Below the pieces are notes generated by a model. That model was not told the DNA's origin. It saw only the letters and a program-made list of their open reading frames with translations, and searched no databases. The position numbers were made by a program, and so were the translations under genes. Of a stretch of DNA of 56,121 nucleotides, positions 35,025 through 44,329 are shown in pieces; positions within the stretch are counted from its first letter, which is position 1; the number at the start of each line of letters is the position of its first letter. Source of the DNA: Methylotenera_A sp036676175 (lineage in GTDB: Bacteria; Pseudomonadota; Gammaproteobacteria; Burkholderiales; Methylophilaceae); NCBI GenBank assembly GCA_036676175.1, contig JAKFDL010000089.1, positions 1 through 56,121 of the forward strand. Direction: 5' to 3'.

Positions 35025-36074
35025 CTAAATGACTATCGTAGGCGCCTCATCCGTTTGTTGGGTACGAATCCGGCCAATCTCATATACGGTTTCACCCATA
35101 GCTTCGAGTAATTTCTTAGCCTGCTCCACATGCGCCTGATCTAGTATCACTGCCATGCCAATCCCACAGTTAAAGGTTTTATACATTTCAGTATGGGTAA
35201 TATTGCCTTGCGTTTGCAGCCATTTAAACAGCGGCGGCAAATCCCAGCTTTTTGCACTGATTTCTGCAGCTAAACCAGCAGGCAATACCCGTGGAATGTT
35301 TTCTGTAATGCCGCCACCCGTGATGTGTGCCATGCCTTTTACGGGCAGCGTTTCTATCAGCTTAAGCAACGACTTTACATAAATCTTCGTAGGTGCCATG
35401 ACGACATCTTTGAATTTTCGACCATGAAAATCCGATTCAAAATCAATGCCTGATTTTTCAATCAGCTTACGAATAAGCGAATAGCCGTTGGAATGTGCGC
35501 CACTTGAAGCCAAGCCCAATATCACATCGCCCGCGGCAATCGACGTCCCATTGATAATATTTTCTTTATCGACACAGCCCACCGCAAAACCAGCCAGATC
35601 ATACTCCCCTGCTGGGTACATGCCTGGCATTTCGGCGGTTTCACCACCCACCAATGCGCAGCCAGATTGCTCGCAGCCCTCGGCAATGCCTTTAATCACT
35701 TGCGCCGCGGTACCGACTTCCAGCTTGCCACAGGCAAAATAATCCAAGAAAAATAACGGCTCGGCACCTTGCACCAAAATATCATTCACGCTCATAGCGA
35801 CTAAGTCAATACCCACCGTGTCGTGCTTATTCAACTCAAACGCCAATTTAAGCTTAGTACCAACCCCATCCGTGCCAGACACCAAAATCGGCTCTTTAAA
35901 CTTTTTCGGCACGGCGAATAACGAGCCAAATCCGCCAATGCCGCCCATCACCTCAGGCCGCATGGTGCGTTTGGCAAAAGGCTTTATTTGTTCCACAAGT
36001 GCGTCGCCTGCTTCAATATCGACGCCTGCGTCACGGTAGCTAATGGAGTTTGTGGTAGTGGTATTATTCGTCAA
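35025..36074 (-). CDS. purM: PurM, phosphoribosylformylglycinamidine cyclo-ligase
   Basis: PurM (AIR synthetase) closes the imidazole ring in purine synthesis using ATP. Family motifs are SYRDAGVDIEAGD, GFGSLFAVPKKF, VSGTDGVGTKLKLA, GAHSNGYSL and HITGGGITENIPR. The 349 residues are full length. The start appears to be a TTG at 36074, as no ATG is available before the conserved SISYRDAG. It is divergent from the AI-2E-type permease gene across 128 bases, a conserved betaproteobacterial arrangement. Confidence 0.96.
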   Translation of the reverse strand: MTNNTTTTNSISYRDAGVDIEAGDALVEQIKPFAKRTMRPEVMGGIGGFGSLFAVPKKFKEPILVSGTDGVGTKLKLAFELNKHDTVGIDLVAMSVNDILVQGAEPLFFLDYFACGKLEVGTAAQVIKGIAEGCEQSGCALVGGETAEMPGMYPAGEYDLAGFAVGCVDKENIINGTSIAAGDVILGLASSGAHSNGYSLIRKLIEKSGIDFESDFHGRKFKDVVMAPTKIYVKSLLKLIETLPVKGMAHITGGGITENIPRVLPAGLAAEISAKSWDLPPLFKWLQTQGNITHTEMYKTFNCGIGMAVILDQAHVEQAKKLLEAMGETVYEIGRIRTQQTDEAPTIVI

Positions 36075-36155
36075 AAGCTTGCTCGCTTATCTATCTTAAT
36101 GTTAATTGCTAAAGTTTAAATGTCGTACTATGACTTAATGTTGCTTAATTTTAAG

Positions 36156-36161
36156 TATAAT
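36156..36161 (+). promoter_or_regulatory. Consensus -10 box upstream of the AI-2E permease gene
   Basis: TATAAT sits 41 bases before the permease ATG in the region shared with purM. No good -35 element is found at 16-18 bases upstream, so this is a weak call. Confidence 0.3.
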
Positions 36162-36202
36162 TTGCTGAGTTAATATTTTAACGCACTATCTGCAATCAAC
36201 CT

Positions 36203-37297
36203 ATGGTCAAACAAGCAAAAAACAATAGTGCCGCCAAATTTATATCCAGTAACCGCTGGCTGATTCTGAGCATAGGTTTTGTATTACTACTCTATGTGTT
36301 ACTGCCTGTACTCTCGCCCTTTTTAATTGCAGCAGTTCTCGCCTATATTTGCGATCCGCTGGTGGATAAAATCAGTGCGTGGGGTTATAAAAAATATCAA
36401 GTTGGTCGAACCACTGCTACCGTATTTGTCATGCTGGCTATTTTGGGTGGCATTACCTTACTATTATTAATCGTCATCCCCTTAATACAAAACCAATCAC
36501 AACTTATTGTAGAACGCTTACCCAGCATGGTTGACAATTTACGCGCAACAATCGAGCCTTGGCTAAAAGAGACATTTGGCATTAGCTTTGCCATTGATAG
36601 TGCGTACCTAGAAGAGATTATTAGCAAAAATTGGAAAACAGCAGGCAATTTATTAGGGAGCTTGCTGCAAACTGCAGGTACCAACACCATGGCACTAATC
36701 GGGGTGGTGGCAAATATTTTGTTATTACCAGTCGTGCTGTTTTATTTACTGCGCGATTGGGATCAGTTTATTGCAGGCATTGGCAACTTGATTCCACGAG
36801 ATTTAATTGAAAAAACCACCGATTTAGCCAAAGAAATTGATCAAATGATGGCGGAATTTTTGCGGGGGCAATTAACGGTGATGCTGATTATGAGCGTTTT
36901 ATATTCTGCCGGTTTATGGCTGGCGGGTCTGGATAATGCACTGCCAATCGGCATTATTGCAGGGTTATTAAATTTTGTGCCTTACTTAGGTCCTGCGCTA
37001 GGTATGGGTTTAGCGTTGTTAGTTGGCGCATTACAATTTAATACTTTTAGCGAAATCATTCCTGTACTGGCTGTGTTTGGCATTGGCCAACTCATTGAAA
37101 GCAACTACATCACCCCTAAACTGGTAGGCGAGCGTATCGGCTTACATCCGGTAGTGGTGATTTTTGCATTACTGGCAGGCGGCCAATTATTTGGTTTTGC
37201 AGGCGTACTGCTGGCCTTACCCGTGAGTGCGACAATTGCTGTGCTCCTCATGCATGCCAAAGATAACTATTTAGATAGCGATGCCTACCTAAAATAA
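36203..37297 (+). CDS. AI-2E family (PerM-type) transporter
   Basis: The 364-residue membrane protein has about seven to eight helices and the family's late motifs, FVPYLGPALG and ESNYITPKLVGERIGLHP. Members include PerM of E. coli and other exporters of unclear substrate; the AI-2 link holds only for one member. It lies upstream of hda, as is usual in beta- and gammaproteobacteria. Confidence 0.88.
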   Translation: MVKQAKNNSAAKFISSNRWLILSIGFVLLLYVLLPVLSPFLIAAVLAYICDPLVDKISAWGYKKYQVGRTTATVFVMLAILGGITLLLLIVIPLIQNQSQLIVERLPSMVDNLRATIEPWLKETFGISFAIDSAYLEEIISKNWKTAGNLLGSLLQTAGTNTMALIGVVANILLLPVVLFYLLRDWDQFIAGIGNLIPRDLIEKTTDLAKEIDQMMAEFLRGQLTVMLIMSVLYSAGLWLAGLDNALPIGIIAGLLNFVPYLGPALGMGLALLVGALQFNTFSEIIPVLAVFGIGQLIESNYITPKLVGERIGLHPVVVIFALLAGGQLFGFAGVLLALPVSATIAVLLMHAKDNYLDSDAYLK

Positions 37298-37326
37298 GCT
37301 AGTAGAATAAGTTAGCACAACAAGGC

Positions 37327-37929
37327 ATGAAGCAATTATTACTTGATATTAAACCCGCCGCTGCGCCGTCGTTAGACAATTTTATTGTAGGCCGCAATGC
37401 AGAAGCACTCGCCAGCTTAAAACAAGCCATAGCTGGCCGTCAGCCTAGATTTATCTATTTTTGGGGTGAATCTGGCAGTGGAAAAAGCCATTTACTATCG
37501 GCCTGTGAGGCAATATCCATGCGGGTTGCAGACGATGTGCATTTGCTTGATAATGAAGCACAAATTGCTTTATTTAACATCTACAACCAGCAAAAAGAAA
37601 CTGGCAGTATGCTGATTACCGCCGGCTTGCATGCCCCCACGCAAATGGGTCTGCGCGATGACTTGGCAACAAGATTGGCTTGGGGCTTAGTGTATCAACT
37701 ACACCCACTTAACGATGATGAAAAAGCTAATGCCCTCAAAAACCACGCGCTAGAGCGTGGCATGAAGCTGCCCGATGAAGTGACGGATTATTGTTTACGT
37801 TATTTGCGCCGCGATTTACCCTCGTTGATGGCAGTGCTAGATGCGTTAGACGAATGGTCACTCACTGAGAAAAAGCCTGTCACAGTGCCAATGCTGAAGA
37901 AGTTGCTGCAATTGGATTTAAACATTTAA
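37327..37929 (+). CDS. hda: Hda, regulatory inactivator of DnaA
   Basis: This DnaA-related AAA+ protein promotes ATP hydrolysis on DnaA together with the sliding clamp, preventing re-initiation. The start MKQLLLDIKP carries the clamp-binding QLLLDI motif. The P-loop is WGESGSGKSHLL, and the box DDLATRLAWGLVYQL is present. At 200 residues it lacks the DnaA DNA-binding domain, as expected. It lies 29 bases behind the permease gene. Confidence 0.92.
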   Translation: MKQLLLDIKPAAAPSLDNFIVGRNAEALASLKQAIAGRQPRFIYFWGESGSGKSHLLSACEAISMRVADDVHLLDNEAQIALFNIYNQQKETGSMLITAGLHAPTQMGLRDDLATRLAWGLVYQLHPLNDDEKANALKNHALERGMKLPDEVTDYCLRYLRRDLPSLMAVLDALDEWSLTEKKPVTVPMLKKLLQLDLNI

Positions 37930-37981
37930 CTTGCGGTAAAATAACGCCATTGATAGATAGAAACTATCCTAAAGGCGCACC

Positions 37982-39616
37982 ATGTTACGTATTACTGAAA
38001 TAAAACTCCCTGTTGAAAACGCACCCTCTCTCACGCATGAGATGGATACCATCCAGGCTGCTCTATTAAAACGCCTGCAAATTCCCACGGCTGATTTAAT
38101 AGGCTTCAGCATTTTTAAACGCGGTGTCGATGCACGTAAATCCAACCATATTTTGTATGTATATTCGCTGGATTGTGAAGTGAAAAATGAAGCAAAAATT
38201 CTCGCCAAATTTGCCAAAGATGTGCACATTAAAGCAGCACCAGATACAGAATATAAACCTGTCACCCATCAACAATGCAACCCTAAACTTCGTCCTATCG
38301 TTGTTGGCTTTGGCCCTGCAGGCATTTTTGCCGCATTGATTCTGGCGCAAGCTGGCTTTAAGCCGATTGTGCTAGAGCGCGGCAAAGCGGTAAGAGAAAG
38401 AACCAAAGATACCTGGGGCTTGTGGCGAAAAGGTAAGCTCAACCCTGAATCAAACGTGCAGTTTGGTGAAGGTGGCGCGGGCACTTTCTCTGACGGTAAA
38501 TTGTGGAGCCAGATTAAAGACCCAAAACATTATGGTCGCAAGGTGCTGCAAGAGTTCGTAGCGGCTGGTGCACCGCCTGAGATTTTATATGTGAGTCACC
38601 CGCACATTGGCACGTTTAGGTTGGTGGGCATGGTAGAAACTATGCGCGAAACCATCATTAAACTGGGTGGTGAGATTCGCTTTGAAAGCCGCGTGGATGA
38701 CATTGAAATTGTGAATGAGCAGGTACAGGCCGTTATCTTAAAAAGAGGCGAACGCATTGCCACCCATCACCTGATTCTTGCTGTTGGCCATAGCGCTCGC
38801 GATACATTTGAAATGCTGCATCGCAATCAGATTTATATTGAGGCCAAGCCATTTTCTATCGGTTTCAGAATCGAACATCCGCAAAGCCTCATCGACAAAG
38901 CACGCTACGGCAACAGCTATAGTGAAGATACGCTAGCCAAGTTAGGCTCGGCCGAATACAAACTAGTGCATCACGCCAGCAATGGCCGCAGTGTGTATAG
39001 TTTTTGCATGTGTCCAGGTGGCACGGTGGTGGCAGCAGCATCGGAAGAAGGTCGCGTGGTGACCAACGGCATGAGCCAATATAGTCGCAACGAGCGCAAT
39101 GCCAATGCTGGTATTGTGGTGGGCATTACGCCAGAAGTGGATTATCCAGCGCACCCGCTAGCTGGCATGGAACTACAGCGCCAATTAGAAGCCAAAGCCT
39201 ATGCGCTGGGAGGCAATAACTACGCCGCTCCTGGGCAATTGATTGGCGACTTTTTAGCCAACAAAGCTTCAACTAATTTTGGCGATGTGCAACCCAGCTA
39301 CACGCCCGGGGTGCACCTGACGAATCTAGATAGCGCCTTGCCGAAATTTGCGACTGCGGCAATCCGTGAGGCAATCCCGGCATTTGCCAAACAAGTAAAA
39401 GGCTACGATTTAGCCGATGGCATTTTAACTGGGGTTGAAACGCGCACCTCTAGCCCTATTAGAATCAAGCGCGACGATGCAACATTACAGAGCATCAACA
39501 TCAAAGGCCTCTATCCTTGTGGCGAAGGTGCAGGTTATGCAGGCGGCATTTTATCGGCGGGTGTGGATGGCATTAAAGTCGCCGAAGCTGTAGCATTAAG
39601 CATGGCCAACAGTTAA
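37982..39616 (+). CDS. Uncharacterised FAD-dependent dehydrogenase (COG2509 type)
   Basis: The 544-residue protein has an N-terminal domain of about 95 residues with basic and helical character. An FAD-binding Rossmann fold (VVGFGPAGIFAALILAQAG) follows, then FGEGGAGTFSDGKLWS, and a late FAD motif near YPCGEGAGYAGGILSAGVDG. This matches the widely conserved but functionally unassigned NAD(P)/FAD-dependent oxidoreductases of COG2509. It follows hda with a gap of 52 bases. Its reaction is unknown. Confidence 0.85.
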   Translation: MLRITEIKLPVENAPSLTHEMDTIQAALLKRLQIPTADLIGFSIFKRGVDARKSNHILYVYSLDCEVKNEAKILAKFAKDVHIKAAPDTEYKPVTHQQCNPKLRPIVVGFGPAGIFAALILAQAGFKPIVLERGKAVRERTKDTWGLWRKGKLNPESNVQFGEGGAGTFSDGKLWSQIKDPKHYGRKVLQEFVAAGAPPEILYVSHPHIGTFRLVGMVETMRETIIKLGGEIRFESRVDDIEIVNEQVQAVILKRGERIATHHLILAVGHSARDTFEMLHRNQIYIEAKPFSIGFRIEHPQSLIDKARYGNSYSEDTLAKLGSAEYKLVHHASNGRSVYSFCMCPGGTVVAAASEEGRVVTNGMSQYSRNERNANAGIVVGITPEVDYPAHPLAGMELQRQLEAKAYALGGNNYAAPGQLIGDFLANKASTNFGDVQPSYTPGVHLTNLDSALPKFATAAIREAIPAFAKQVKGYDLADGILTGVETRTSSPIRIKRDDATLQSINIKGLYPCGEGAGYAGGILSAGVDGIKVAEAVALSMANS

Positions 39617-39637
39617 ATAACATTAAAAAATATTGAC

Positions 39638-40744
39638 ATGAAAAAACCATTTGAAAACTTTGCAGCTTGCCTGACTTGGCCAATGATTGTGCCAATCGCA
39701 GCTTGGATTATTCTAGCTGGCGCACAGCTAAACATGCATAAATACTTAGGTAGCGCCTATTTGTTACTCATGGCAGCTAGCCTGATTGGCGCTGTGTTAG
39801 CGGCAGTGCATCATGCAGAGGTGGTGGCGCACAAATTAGGCGAACCCTTTGGTACACTGTTGCTGGCAGTAGCCATTACCATTATCGAAGTGGCGTTGAT
39901 TTTATCGTTAATGCTGGCTGGTGGGGCTGAAACAGTCGCTTTGGCACGCGATACTGTATTTGCCGCGGTAATGATTATCGTATCGGGCATCGTCGGGCTT
40001 TGTTTGTTAATTGGCGGCGTGTTGCATAAAGTGCAAGTGTTTAAATTGCACGGTGCCAATGCGGCGCTTACCACGCTCACCGCAATTATGGTGCTCACAC
40101 TTGTGCTGCCCAACTACACTAATACGACCGCTGGTCCAATTTATAGCACTAGCCAACTGGCTTTTATTGCAGTTGTTTCACTGGTGCTTTATGGCACATT
40201 TGTATTCGTGCAAGTTAACCGTCACAGAAACTATTTTTTAGAGGCTGATGATACTGATATTGCTAAAGCCTATACCCCGACTACCAGCAAAAATGTGGCT
40301 ATTTCAAGCACTATTTTATTGCTTGTTTGTTTAGTCGCAGTGGTGCTACTGGCCAAATCACTGGCGCCTAGCCTAGAAGCGTTCGTCATCTCAATTGGTG
40401 CGCCACATCAGTTGGTTGGCGTTATTATTGCGAGCATTGTCTTATTGCCTGAAGGGCTGGCTGCGGTGCGCGCAGCGCGCAAAAATATGTTTCAAACCAG
40501 CCTGAATTTAGCGCTTGGTTCTGCACTCGCCAGTATCGGGCTGACCATTCCTGCGGTTGCCGTTTTATCCTTAATGATGGGCTGGACACTGGTGCTTGGC
40601 ATTGACATGAAATCGACCGTGTTATTGCTGCTGGCTTTATTTGTCAGCTCACTCTCCCTTTCAACCGGACGCACTAACGTGTTGCAGGGCGTTATCCTGT
40701 TGGTGATTTTTGGTGTGTATTTATTTACTACGGTCGTTCCATAG
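39638..40744 (+). CDS. ChaA-type calcium/proton antiporter
   Basis: The 368 residues form about eleven hydrophobic segments. The two exchanger repeats are GEPFGTLLLAVAITIIEVALI, similar to ChaA of E. coli, and VIIASIVLLPEGLAAVRAA. ChaA exchanges Na+, K+ or Ca2+ for protons at alkaline pH; the ion here is inferred from family only. It follows the FAD dehydrogenase gene by 21 bases and converges with soxYZ. Confidence 0.83.
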   Translation: MKKPFENFAACLTWPMIVPIAAWIILAGAQLNMHKYLGSAYLLLMAASLIGAVLAAVHHAEVVAHKLGEPFGTLLLAVAITIIEVALILSLMLAGGAETVALARDTVFAAVMIIVSGIVGLCLLIGGVLHKVQVFKLHGANAALTTLTAIMVLTLVLPNYTNTTAGPIYSTSQLAFIAVVSLVLYGTFVFVQVNRHRNYFLEADDTDIAKAYTPTTSKNVAISSTILLLVCLVAVVLLAKSLAPSLEAFVISIGAPHQLVGVIIASIVLLPEGLAAVRAARKNMFQTSLNLALGSALASIGLTIPAVAVLSLMMGWTLVLGIDMKSTVLLLLALFVSSLSLSTGRTNVLQGVILLVIFGVYLFTTVVP

Positions 40745-40767
40745 AAATAAATATAGCGATTAAAATT

Positions 40768-40784
40768 GTGAGCTAAGCGCTCAC
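40768..40784 (-). terminator. Hairpin overlapping the soxYZ stop codon
   Basis: GTGAGC and GCTCAC form a 6-bp stem with a 5-base loop that includes the soxYZ stop (40773-40775). On the minus strand a short T-rich stretch (AATTTTAATC) follows. It is a likely though weak terminator between converging genes. Confidence 0.45.
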
Positions 40785-41564
40785 TTCAATCTCGCCCGAA
40801 CCTGTCTTACCCAAGTTATCGTGCCAAATCAGGCTCACTGTATCGCCGACTTTCGCATTATCTACAAAACAGGTTAAATAAGGATTTTTGGCAATGCCAG
40901 TACCCCATTGCATTTGAAGAACGGGCTGGCCATTTAGCATTAAGTCGGCAACTTGAATAAAATGTGCTGGAATGATATTGCCAGCATCATCTTTGGCGCG
41001 CCCAGTGTGCATGGGGTGGATGATGATGGCCTTAATCTCGGTGAGATTGCCTTTTTGTTTGGCGCGCAGCTTCATACTGCTTTCAAATTTTTCATTGGCA
41101 CTGCCGCCACCGCCACAACCGTTTTCCAGCACCTGCACGTTTTTGCTGGCGGTAAAATATTGTCTACCAGCCTTCACTACCACTTTAATATCCGATGTTT
41201 CGGCCATTTTAATGCGTGTCACCAGCTTGGCTTGCGCGCCTTTAGCCAACATCACGTTGGCAATTAATGGCGTCGGATTTTTCTCAACAAAAATGGCAAT
41301 GGCTTCTACATTGGCAATGCTGGCATCAATTTCCACCTGCACAATGGCGCCATTTTCTGCGCGGTCTGGGGCGGTAATCTTGATATTGCTGCTGGGTATC
41401 TCGCCATTGATTTCTAAAACCTTTTCAGCTTCATCCAGTTTTTCAGCATTAAAAGCCGTTTTATTCCACACCGCCGCCAGTACCGTGATCGGCAACATCA
41501 ACAAAGATGCAGCTATCCCCAACATGGCCGTGAATTCTCTACGAGTTGAGTTTATTGGCCGCAT
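40773..41564 (-). CDS. soxYZ: Fused SoxY-SoxZ sulfur carrier protein
   Basis: SoxYZ is the periplasmic carrier that holds sulfur substrates on a cysteine during thiosulfate oxidation. Here both halves are in one 263-residue chain. A twin-arginine signal (TRREFTAMLG) comes first, then a SoxY domain (about 35-150) ending in NGCGGGG with Cys150, then a SoxZ domain (about 160-263; HPMHTGR, GTGIAKNPYL). In separate SoxY the GGCGG motif is the flexible C-terminal arm; here it is an internal linker. No soxA, B, X or C is nearby, so the partner is unknown. It follows the M48 protease gene with a 1-base overlap (TAATG). Confidence 0.87.
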   Translation of the reverse strand: MRPINSTRREFTAMLGIAASLLMLPITVLAAVWNKTAFNAEKLDEAEKVLEINGEIPSSNIKITAPDRAENGAIVQVEIDASIANVEAIAIFVEKNPTPLIANVMLAKGAQAKLVTRIKMAETSDIKVVVKAGRQYFTASKNVQVLENGCGGGGSANEKFESSMKLRAKQKGNLTEIKAIIIHPMHTGRAKDDAGNIIPAHFIQVADLMLNGQPVLQMQWGTGIAKNPYLTCFVDNAKVGDTVSLIWHDNLGKTGSGEIEVSA

Positions 41565-43081
41565 TAACTGAGTCTTTCATCTGCCAGTTTTTCGCTTTCC
41601 TGCAGGCGGCGAAAATCTTTCAAGCGTGCTTCCACAATCGAATGCTCATAAAAATTGCCATCATTGGCTTTCGCTGCCAATTCCATTTGTTCAATGGCTT
41701 TTTTCAAATTATATTTACGATAATACGCTTCGCCTTGTGCTTGAAAGCCCAATAGTTTTTTGTCTTTTGCAGCATAAGCCTTTGCTAACAACTCATAAAA
41801 ATAGGCATCATTCGGGTAAATTGACTTCTTATCTAGTACTAATTTAATGGCATTATCGGGCTGTTTAATCCCCAAAAAATGCTCAGCATAGCCATAGATA
41901 AGGGAGCGATGCTTGGGGTACAAACTCAACGCCTTGGCATACTGGCTGGCAGCAGCTTGCGGATTATTTTTGGCCACTTCCAAACGTGCTGCCAAGTTTT
42001 CTATAAATGCATGTTTGGGCGCGTTTTTCCTTAGCCACTGCAGTTCATTAGTGCTGCCTTTTAAATCATTTCTACGCAGCATCGCCAGCGCCAAACCATA
42101 ATGTTCAGCAGTCTCACTCGCATATCGGCGTTCTTTGATGTTATCGCTGAATTGATCGATCGCCGCTTGTGCCAAGCCATCACCCGCGCGTAACTTGGCT
42201 TTGACCAAATTGAAATCGATGCTATCGGTTACCTGCTTATAAGGCATGCCCTCTACACGGTTAGACACATCGGCAATACGCTCAGCCGTGAGCGGATGGG
42301 TGCGTAAAAAGCTAGGTGCACTTCCCTCGCTAAATCGCGTACCACGCTGCATAGTGGTAAAAAATGCGGGCATGCCGCGCACATCAAAACCTGCATTATC
42401 CAGTATACTCAAACCTACTCTATCTGCCTCACGCTCGTGTTCTCGCGTGTAATCTAATTGCCGTTGCACACCTACTGCGGATGCCGCTGTCAGTGCGCCA
42501 GTCGTCAACTCTGGGTTGGCGCGCGAAACCAGCAACGCCAGCGCAATGCCGGCGATATTCTTAAACGTATCGTACTTTTGTTGTGCCAGCATACGTGCCA
42601 AATGTCTCTGCGTCACATGCCCCACCTCGTGCCCCAGCACGCTTGCCAACTCGCTCTCGTTATTTGATGCCAAGATTAATCCAGTATGCACGCCAATTAC
42701 ACCGCCAGGCATGGCAAACGCATTGATGCTGTTATCGCGCACCACAAAAAAGTTAAACACCTGCTGTTTATCGGGGCTGGCTGCTGCTAATTTACTGCCC
42801 AGCGCTTGCAGATAATCGGTCACTTCTGCATCTTGCAGCACATCATCACTCACTGCCACTTCGCGCAAAATCTGCTCGGCAATACGCTGCTCATCTTGCG
42901 GGGTAAGGACGGTTTGCGCAATATCTCCTAAATCAGGCAAGCTGGTGTCTAAATTGGTTGGGTTGGGTATAGTAGTATTGAGCGGTTTGCCGGATAAGCC
43001 GGGGGTAGGTTTTGATGTAGTCTCGGCAAATGCTGCATTTGCCAGCAGTAAAGTTATCAGGAATGTAGTTTTTAATTTCAT
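41564..43081 (-). CDS. bepA: BepA-like M48 metalloprotease with TPR repeats
   Basis: The 505-residue protein has a signal peptide (MKLKTTFLITLLLANAAFAE), an M48 zinc peptidase domain with HEVGHVTQRH and the glutamate ligand in EREADRVG, and a C-terminal helical-repeat region (about 260-500) with several TPR-like units. This is the layout of BepA/YfgC, which assists and checks outer-membrane protein assembly such as LptD. I start it at ATG 43081, where the signal peptide begins; a GTG twelve codons upstream is not supported. Confidence 0.85.
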   Translation of the reverse strand: MKLKTTFLITLLLANAAFAETTSKPTPGLSGKPLNTTIPNPTNLDTSLPDLGDIAQTVLTPQDEQRIAEQILREVAVSDDVLQDAEVTDYLQALGSKLAAASPDKQQVFNFFVVRDNSINAFAMPGGVIGVHTGLILASNNESELASVLGHEVGHVTQRHLARMLAQQKYDTFKNIAGIALALLVSRANPELTTGALTAASAVGVQRQLDYTREHEREADRVGLSILDNAGFDVRGMPAFFTTMQRGTRFSEGSAPSFLRTHPLTAERIADVSNRVEGMPYKQVTDSIDFNLVKAKLRAGDGLAQAAIDQFSDNIKERRYASETAEHYGLALAMLRRNDLKGSTNELQWLRKNAPKHAFIENLAARLEVAKNNPQAAASQYAKALSLYPKHRSLIYGYAEHFLGIKQPDNAIKLVLDKKSIYPNDAYFYELLAKAYAAKDKKLLGFQAQGEAYYRKYNLKKAIEQMELAAKANDGNFYEHSIVEARLKDFRRLQESEKLADERLS

Positions 43082-43158
43082 TATTGTTATGATAGCTACT
43101 TTAGTCTGTGAGTTCACCTAAATTTAAGTTCTGTGTAAATTGTGAATAGAAAGTAATA

Positions 43159-43638
43159 ATGAACCCCTTAACGCACTTTGATAAAAGTGGACAAGCACAC
43201 ATGGTAGATGTAGGCAATAAGCCAGAAAGCAAGCGCATAGCGGTTGCCGCCGGCATCATCAGCATGTTGCCTGCCACGCTAAAACTCATTCAACAGGGCG
43301 ATGCCAAAAAAGGCGATGTGCTGAGCGTGGCACGGATTGCGGCGATTCAAGCCAGTAAAAAAACAGCCGATTTAATTCCACTATGCCATCCGATTGCGCT
43401 CACTAAAGTAGCTGTGACATTTGATGTGGATGAAGCGAATACTAACATCACCTGCACCGTCACCTGCGAAACCACAGGTCAAACTGGCGTAGAGATGGAA
43501 GCGTTGACCGCGGTCTCTGTTGGCTTACTGACGATTTACGATATGTGCAAAGCGGCAGACCGTGGCATGACGATAAGTGATATTAAGCTGCTGGAAAAAC
43601 ATGGTGGGAAATCGGGTGATTGGGTTGCAGAGAATTAA
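43159..43638 (+). CDS. moaC: MoaC, cyclic pyranopterin monophosphate synthase
   Basis: MoaC, with MoaA, makes the first pterin intermediate of molybdenum cofactor. The 159-residue sequence has MVDVGNKPESKR, KKGDVLSVARIAAIQASKKT, LIPLCHPI and DMCKAADRGM, with the key lysines and His in place. No other mo- gene is nearby. It is divergent from the M48 protease gene. Confidence 0.96.
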   Translation: MNPLTHFDKSGQAHMVDVGNKPESKRIAVAAGIISMLPATLKLIQQGDAKKGDVLSVARIAAIQASKKTADLIPLCHPIALTKVAVTFDVDEANTNITCTVTCETTGQTGVEMEALTAVSVGLLTIYDMCKAADRGMTISDIKLLEKHGGKSGDWVAEN

Positions 43639-43743
43639 TATTCGATTAAATAATAAACAAAATTGATATATTTTATAAATTTTCCCAACACAAATTAAGT
43701 ACTTATTTGGATTACACTTCCCTTAGTTTTTCAGGATATTTCA

Positions 43744-44295
43744 ATGGTAAAAAATCTTCTTTTAATTTGTTTTGTTGCACTAGTTATAGCTTCAACGCAC
43801 GCTCAAGCCGAGACCTCAAGCAATCTAGATGGCCAATGGATAGTAGATCCAAAAGCTACAGAAGATTTTGTAAAAGGCACACCTCGGCCACCACATCCTG
43901 ACAAGCTTGCGCAGTGGTTCGGAATTGCAGGCGGATATTTGGCTATATTTATCTATGAATTCAAAGGAAATGTGGCGTTAAAAAGTACTTTAGGTCCTGG
44001 AGATCAGGCATTGGAGTATCAACAAGTTTTCAAGCAGGGCGCCGAGGCAAAGTATATGACAAAACAAACACTAGGTTCAAAAGCTGACAAATTCTCGGTT
44101 TTAATAATGGATAACGTAAATATACGAATTATCCCGTCAGAAAGTCCTGAAATGGGATATGTACTTTGGAAGCGTAGCCAAGTGCAATCAAAACAGATGA
44201 AGGATCAAGAGATTATTGCTAGAGGAGAGGAATGGATGGCTTCTATTGAAAATATCATAAAGGTCATGAAAAAAGACCCCCTAACTCATCATTGA
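43744..44295 (+). CDS. Exported protein of unknown function
   Basis: I do not recognise this 183-residue protein. It has a clear signal peptide (LLLICFVALVIASTHAQAE), then LDGQWIVDPKATEDFV, a pattern common to small lipocalin-like or stress-related exported proteins. A moderately hydrophobic segment (GGYLAIFIYEF) lies mid-protein and the tail is Lys-rich. AGGA lies 8 bases before the ATG. Its codons and the flanking bases look more AT-rich than those of moaC and thiO on either side, and it forms a lone unit between converging neighbours, so acquisition by transfer is possible. Confidence 0.75.
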   Translation: MVKNLLLICFVALVIASTHAQAETSSNLDGQWIVDPKATEDFVKGTPRPPHPDKLAQWFGIAGGYLAIFIYEFKGNVALKSTLGPGDQALEYQQVFKQGAEAKYMTKQTLGSKADKFSVLIMDNVNIRIIPSESPEMGYVLWKRSQVQSKQMKDQEIIARGEEWMASIENIIKVMKKDPLTHH

Positions 44296-44329
44296 TGCAT
44301 GATGCCTAACGGCACTCTCTAATTCAAAC

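Noticed and set aside
40972..41571. About 200-codon plus-strand frame opposite soxYZ
   Set aside because: The minus-strand SoxY and SoxZ domains are clear, and the plus frame is low-complexity and lacks a ribosome site.
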